This document shows, piece after piece, positions 60,530 through 64,000 of a stretch of 64,000 nucleotides of DNA. The stretch is taken from NCBI RefSeq assembly GCF_000165505.1, contig NC_014633.1, positions 434,001 to 498,000 of the forward strand, in the 5' to 3' direction. Position numbers and translations under genes: made by a program. The notes under the pieces were generated by a model. It saw nothing but the letters and a program-made list of their open reading frames with translations, was not told where the DNA came from and did no database searches. The stretch is from Ilyobacter polytropus DSM 2926. Its GTDB lineage: Bacteria; Fusobacteriota; Fusobacteriia; Fusobacteriales; Fusobacteriaceae. Every line of letters starts with the position of its first letter. The first letter of the stretch is position 1.

Positions 60530-61813
60530 CTATTCGACCTCCTTGATGCTGTCTCCGTTTTCTAAAAGGTACTGTCCCTGTATAATTACTTTATCTCCAG
60601 ATGATACTTCAGAGGAGATAACTTCGTAAAAAGAGTCAGATTCCATTCCTGTTTTTATCTGAATTATCTTAGCCTCACTGTTTTCTGCAATTGCGATATA
60701 ACTTAAGAGGTCTTTTATCATAACAGCTTCTTTTGGAACCGCAGGAACATTTCTAGGGTTTGACTCTAACCTTACCTCTGAGTACATACCTTTTTTTAGA
60801 TATCTATCGCTGTTATCTAGGGAAATTTTTACTGTGAATTTTTTTGTAGTTGGATCGGCAGAGGGATTTATTTCATAGACTTTTCCCTCTATCACATCTG
60901 AAATATCAGGAATAAATACATCTATTTTTTTGCCGACAGAAATATCAGAGATATCTTCTCCTGGGACTCCCATATCCACTTTCATGAGAGAGTCATCAAT
61001 GATGCTAAAAAGAAAATTCTTTTCGTCGATATACTGATAAAGGTCTAAATCCATATCTGATATAATTCCCGATATCTTAGCCTTCACATTGAGGTCTTCA
61101 TAATCTTTTTTTGCAGCATTAAATTCTGCTAAGGCTAACTGATAGTCGGCTTTTGTCATTGATATATCATATTTCCAGCTCTCATCCTCTTTATATTTTT
61201 TATAGAGAAGATAAGCAGCTTCTTTTTCCCTGACTCCTCCGTTTTTTAAGGACTCATATCTTACTTTTGCCTGTTCAAAGGAGCTTATTATCTCTCTGTA
61301 CTCTTTTTCTGAGATAAGCCTTTCTTTATAAAGTTTTTCATTACCTGCAAAAGTAGTTTTTTTCTCGTTAAAACTTTTTTCTGCAGCAGCAAGATCTCCT
61401 GTTGCGGAAATATATGCCGATTTTGCTTCTTCATAATTTTTTAGTATTTCATCCTTTGCAAATTTTACTGTTTTTTCCATCTGAGACTTCTTGTTTTCCA
61501 TATCTGCCTTGGCTCTGAAATATCTAGAAGATACTGTTTCATTTTTTATAGTTAATATTATCTCGTCTTTTTCAACCTTATCTCCGTTATTAAAGTTTAT
61601 GTTTATTATCTCTCCACCTTTTTCTGTGATTTGTTCTACCTGAGAAATAGGAACTATATCAGAATTGTCAACCACTCTTTTAGACATTTCAATATTTTTT
61701 ATAAGAGTTGTTTTTATAGGTTTTATCTCTTTAGGTGGAACTTCTTCTTGTATTTTTTTACCACATCCAGTTAAGAGAATAAGTATTATCAAGGTGATTG
61801 TTTTTTTTATCAT
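60530..61813 (-). CDS. RND periplasmic adaptor lipoprotein (membrane fusion protein)
   Basis: A 427-residue adaptor. The N-terminus is a lipoprotein signal with Cys17 in L-L-T-G-C-G. A barrel-sandwich half (GGEIININFNNGDKVEKDEIILTI), a long helical hairpin (about 95-215), the second barrel-sandwich half (NVKAKISGIISDMD) and beta-barrel segments follow. It joins the RND pump to an outer-membrane channel. It ends 1 bp before the pump gene; SD AAGGAAG. Confidence 0.92.
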   Translation of the reverse strand: MIKKTITLIILILLTGCGKKIQEEVPPKEIKPIKTTLIKNIEMSKRVVDNSDIVPISQVEQITEKGGEIININFNNGDKVEKDEIILTIKNETVSSRYFRAKADMENKKSQMEKTVKFAKDEILKNYEEAKSAYISATGDLAAAEKSFNEKKTTFAGNEKLYKERLISEKEYREIISSFEQAKVRYESLKNGGVREKEAAYLLYKKYKEDESWKYDISMTKADYQLALAEFNAAKKDYEDLNVKAKISGIISDMDLDLYQYIDEKNFLFSIIDDSLMKVDMGVPGEDISDISVGKKIDVFIPDISDVIEGKVYEINPSADPTTKKFTVKISLDNSDRYLKKGMYSEVRLESNPRNVPAVPKEAVMIKDLLSYIAIAENSEAKIIQIKTGMESDSFYEVISSEVSSGDKVIIQGQYLLENGDSIKEVE

Positions 61814-61857
61814 AACAGTTCACTTCCTTGGGATAATATAAAAGTAATTACTACCGT

Positions 61858-62682
61858 CTAGCTTTTTAATATAATTTTTTTAAAAACAAAAGCACTTATA
61901 AAATAGATTGAGTTTATGATAACTATGGTGGCGCCAGTAGGAATATCTAATATATAAGAGGTGAAAATCCCTAAAATCACAGATGTAGAGGAAAAAAGGG
62001 CAGAAAAGGCAAGGGTGCTCTTGAAGCCTTTGGCCACCTGCAGCGCGGTAACTGCTGGGAATACAATTAGAGAAGATATAAGCATGGTTCCTACGATTCT
62101 TATTCCTAGGGCTATTGTGACCGATGTGAGTATTATAAGGAGCTGATTTAAGAGTCTTACATTTAGTCCTTGTGACACAGCGAACTCTTCATCATAAGTT
62201 ATTGTGAAAAGATCAGGATAAAATAAGATAACTCCTGCTACAACAGTAACACAGAGGATCCCAGACATGATTATTTCTCCTTTGGTTATAATGAGAATGT
62301 TACCGAAAAGAAAACTGAATAAGTCCACGTTAAAGCCCTTTGAAAGACTGGCTATAAGTACACCTAGGGATACTGCAAGGGAAGAAACCAGACCAATTGC
62401 CGCGTCTCCGTCGATATTTGCCTTTTCATTTAGTTTCAGTATAAGGAAAGAAGCCATTATGACTAACGGAACAGACACCAGTATAGGTGAAAGAGAAAGC
62501 ATTATCCCTAGAGCTACTGTTGCGAAGGCCACATGAGCCAGACCATCTCCTATAAGGGAAAGATTTTTCAGTACTAGGAAAGGTCCTAAAAAAGAGCATG
62601 AAAGAGATATAAATATACCTGACAATATTGCCCTTTGTATAAATGAGAAACTCAGTGCCTCTGTTATTTCATTAATGATCAT
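61858..62682 (-). CDS. znuB: Metal ABC transporter permease (ZnuB type)
   Basis: A 274-residue ABC-3 family permease with about eight helices. Start ATG 62682 has GGAGG 7 nt upstream; a longer frame to 62724 lacks one. Motifs: RAILSGIFISLSCSFLGPFLVLKNLSLIGDGLAHVAFA and VGTMLISSLIVFPAVTALQVA in parts. With ZnuC and ZnuA it imports zinc (possibly manganese). It overlaps the ATPase gene by 11 nt. Confidence 0.9.
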   Translation of the reverse strand: MIINEITEALSFSFIQRAILSGIFISLSCSFLGPFLVLKNLSLIGDGLAHVAFATVALGIMLSLSPILVSVPLVIMASFLILKLNEKANIDGDAAIGLVSSLAVSLGVLIASLSKGFNVDLFSFLFGNILIITKGEIIMSGILCVTVVAGVILFYPDLFTITYDEEFAVSQGLNVRLLNQLLIILTSVTIALGIRIVGTMLISSLIVFPAVTALQVAKGFKSTLAFSALFSSTSVILGIFTSYILDIPTGATIVIINSIYFISAFVFKKIILKS

Positions 62683-63418
62683 GGGTATGCCTCCAGCAAA
62701 ATTGATGTTGTGAGATTGAGCCAAAGTAAGCCGTCATCTTATCTGACTGGCAAAATTCATCATAATTTCCATAAAAAACAAGAGACCTGTCCAGATAAAG
62801 CATTTTTGAGGTATGTTTCCCTATCCCTCCTACATCGTGGGAGACAAAAAGTATAGTGACATTCTCTCTTAAGTTTATCTCTTTTAAAAGTTCATAGAAC
62901 TCATTTCTTACCTTTGGGTCTAAAGCTGATGTAGGCTCGTCTAAGAATAAAATTTTAGGTTGTGATACTAGAGCTCTGGCTAAGAGCACCCTTTGTTGCT
63001 GACCTCCAGAAAGGTTTCCTATGGATTTATCTGCTAATTTTTCTATTTTTAGTTTTTTTAAAAGCTCATCTACATTTTTCCATTCTTTTTTTGAAAGATA
63101 GCGTGGAAACCTCTTTTTTCCAAGAAGTCCGGAAGCTACTACTTCTCTAACTTTTCCTGGGAAAGTCTTGTCAACCTTAAAACTTTTCTGTGGAAGGTAA
63201 CCTATCTCTCCCGGACTTATGTTATGGTATTTTATACTTCCTGTAGAACTTTTTATTATTCCGACCATGGTTTTAACAAGGGTAGTTTTTCCAGAACCGT
63301 TTGGCCCTACGATGCCGATATAGTCCCCTGTGGCCACATCAAAAGATATATTTTCCAGAATTCTGATTCCGTTATAAGCTATGTTAAGTTTATCTACAGA
63401 GATGATGATATTATTCAT
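62672..63418 (-). CDS. znuC: Metal ABC transporter ATP-binding protein (ZnuC type)
   Basis: A 248-residue ATPase: Walker A GPNGSGKTT, Q-loop GYLPQ, signature LSGGQQQR, Walker B ILFLDEPTSALD, and the switch histidine in VSHD. It powers uptake with the permease. The overlap of 8 nt with the znuA gene and 11 nt with znuB marks one operon. Confidence 0.92.
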   Translation of the reverse strand: MNNIIISVDKLNIAYNGIRILENISFDVATGDYIGIVGPNGSGKTTLVKTMVGIIKSSTGSIKYHNISPGEIGYLPQKSFKVDKTFPGKVREVVASGLLGKKRFPRYLSKKEWKNVDELLKKLKIEKLADKSIGNLSGGQQQRVLLARALVSQPKILFLDEPTSALDPKVRNEFYELLKEINLRENVTILFVSHDVGGIGKHTSKMLYLDRSLVFYGNYDEFCQSDKMTAYFGSISQHQFCWRHTHDH

Positions 63419-64000
63419 TTTTTAGACCTCTTTTCAAATTTTTAAGGTTATCTTCCATTATATCTATATAACCCTTTCCGGATTTTAACTCTTCTTTGGA
63501 TAGATTATGGACGCCATGTAAAAGCAGAATTTTTGTTTGGGTTTCTCTGGCTATAAGCTTTGCACTTTTGGGGTCTATAAGTTCTTCAAAATAAATATAA
63601 GAATCCCCACGTTTTTTTATAGTTTTGATAAGTTCTGCCATACGCCTTGGTGTAGGTTCTGCATCAGGAGAAAAACTTCTGTAAGGAGTAGTAAAGGTCA
63701 GGTTGTACCTCTTGGCAAAATATCCGAAGACCATATGTCCTGAGAAAACAACATCTCTTTTGTCTAGCTCTGACAGCTCTCTGTCTATTTTCTGATGAAG
63801 TCTTATAAGTTTATTTTTGTAAATTCTGGAATTTTCAATATAATATTCACTGTTTTTGGGATCTGTCTTTATAAATGCTGCAGTTATGTTGTCTGCCATC
63901 TTCATAGCAAGGACTGGATCTGTCCATATATGCGGGTCTTTATGATCGCCGTCTTTTATTTTCTCAATTCCCTGGCTGATGTCAGATACAGCAACTGATG
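63411..64000 (-). CDS. znuA: Zinc-binding periplasmic protein (ZnuA type), N-terminus outside the window
   Basis: The reading frame is open to the right edge, so this is the C-terminal part only. The edge segment translates as KDPHIWTDPVLAMKMAD, with the family's DPHxWxDP metal motif. Further on are the metal-ligand histidine in VVFSGHMVFGYFAKRY, then YIYFEELIDPKSAKLIA and a later H-G-V-H. An ATG at 63905 is internal and is not the start. It captures zinc (or manganese) for the permease. Confidence 0.9.
   Translation of the reverse strand, partial: SVAVSDISQGIEKIKDGDHKDPHIWTDPVLAMKMADNITAAFIKTDPKNSEYYIENSRIYKNKLIRLHQKIDRELSELDKRDVVFSGHMVFGYFAKRYNLTFTTPYRSFSPDAEPTPRRMAELIKTIKKRGDSYIYFEELIDPKSAKLIARETQTKILLLHGVHNLSKEELKSGKGYIDIMEDNLKNLKRGLKNE

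Noticed and set aside
63411-63905. A complete 164-residue protein starting at ATG 63905
   Set aside because: The frame stays open to the window edge and the upstream part encodes the DPHxWxDP motif, so this is the end of a longer ZnuA.
1-64000. CRISPR array, tRNA, rRNA, prophage or insertion sequence
   Set aside because: No regularly spaced repeats, no cloverleaf or ribosomal sequence, and no transposase or integrase frames were found by eye; short degenerate cases could be missed without a search tool.

Overview
This AT-rich window carries about 60 genes and looks like the chromosome of an anaerobic, Gram-negative fermenter of the Fusobacteriota (Ilyobacter/Propionigenium/Cetobacterium-like). 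That placement is inference from gene content: a B12-dependent diol/glycerol microcompartment, anaerobic cobalamin synthesis, C5-pathway tetrapyrrole genes, a fused glutathione synthetase (GshF), an RND efflux pump, and strong AGGAGG ribosome sites. I saw no rRNA, tRNA, CRISPR array or insertion sequence.

Layout. (1) 1-6.8 kb: housekeeping and signalling: the end of a HAD hydrolase, a YchJ-like protein, a hemolysin-III/TrhA membrane protein, ribosome hibernation factor, an orphan two-SBP-domain sensor kinase, a TrmN6-like methyltransferase and a CHASE4-like diguanylate cyclase. (2) 6.8-8.5 kb: a SulP anion transporter. (3) 8.7-12.2 kb, minus strand: an operon for a hybrid histidine kinase, an OmpR-type response regulator and a free-standing PocR-domain protein, probably the controller of the next block. 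(4) 12.5-30.6 kb, plus strand: a Pdu-type bacterial microcompartment locus in three transcription units: pduS-pduT-kinase; pduQ; and pduB-C-D-E-G-H, two BMC-H genes, pduL, a PduM/flavoprotein, pduN, pduO, pduP, a second PduT-like gene, eutJ and an aquaglyceroporin. (5) 30.8-31.3 kb: MntP-like exporter. (6) 31.7-49.6 kb: a cobalamin riboswitch with a terminator, then an apparently uninterrupted 18-gene cobalamin/tetrapyrrole operon (cbiA-C-D-E-T-L-F-G-H-J-P-B, cobD, hemA, hemC, cobA-hemD, hemB, hemL). (7) 49.7-54.9 kb, minus strand: glutaminase, glyoxalase, GshF, MATE exporter. (8) 55.3-57.4 kb: precorrin-2 dehydrogenase and a second diguanylate cyclase. (9) 57.5-64 kb, minus strand: RND pump and adaptor, and a zinc-type ABC transporter running off the window.

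How it fits together. A diol (1,2-propanediol and/or glycerol) enters through the facilitator. AdoCbl-dependent dehydratase inside the compartment makes the aldehyde; PduP/PduL send it to acyl-phosphate and PduQ to the alcohol. PduG/H, PduS and PduO repair and recycle the cofactor. The riboswitch operon makes the corrin, starting from glutamyl-tRNA, with PduO supplying the adenosyl group.

The most notable observation is regulatory. Each of the three microcompartment units is preceded by a pair of GACA direct repeats exactly 11 bp apart, with a -10 hexamer starting exactly 15 nt after the second repeat. This is the geometry expected of an OmpR/PhoB-type activator, and the split PocR/kinase/regulator operon next door is the obvious candidate. 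Other points of interest are a methylthioribose-kinase-like gene with foreign-looking arginine codons inside this regulon, two tandem-BMC proteins with the Fe-S pore cysteine, a BMC-H protein with a long charged tail, a PduM-like protein with a flavoprotein-like core, and a shared N-terminal helix on at least six cargo and shell proteins.
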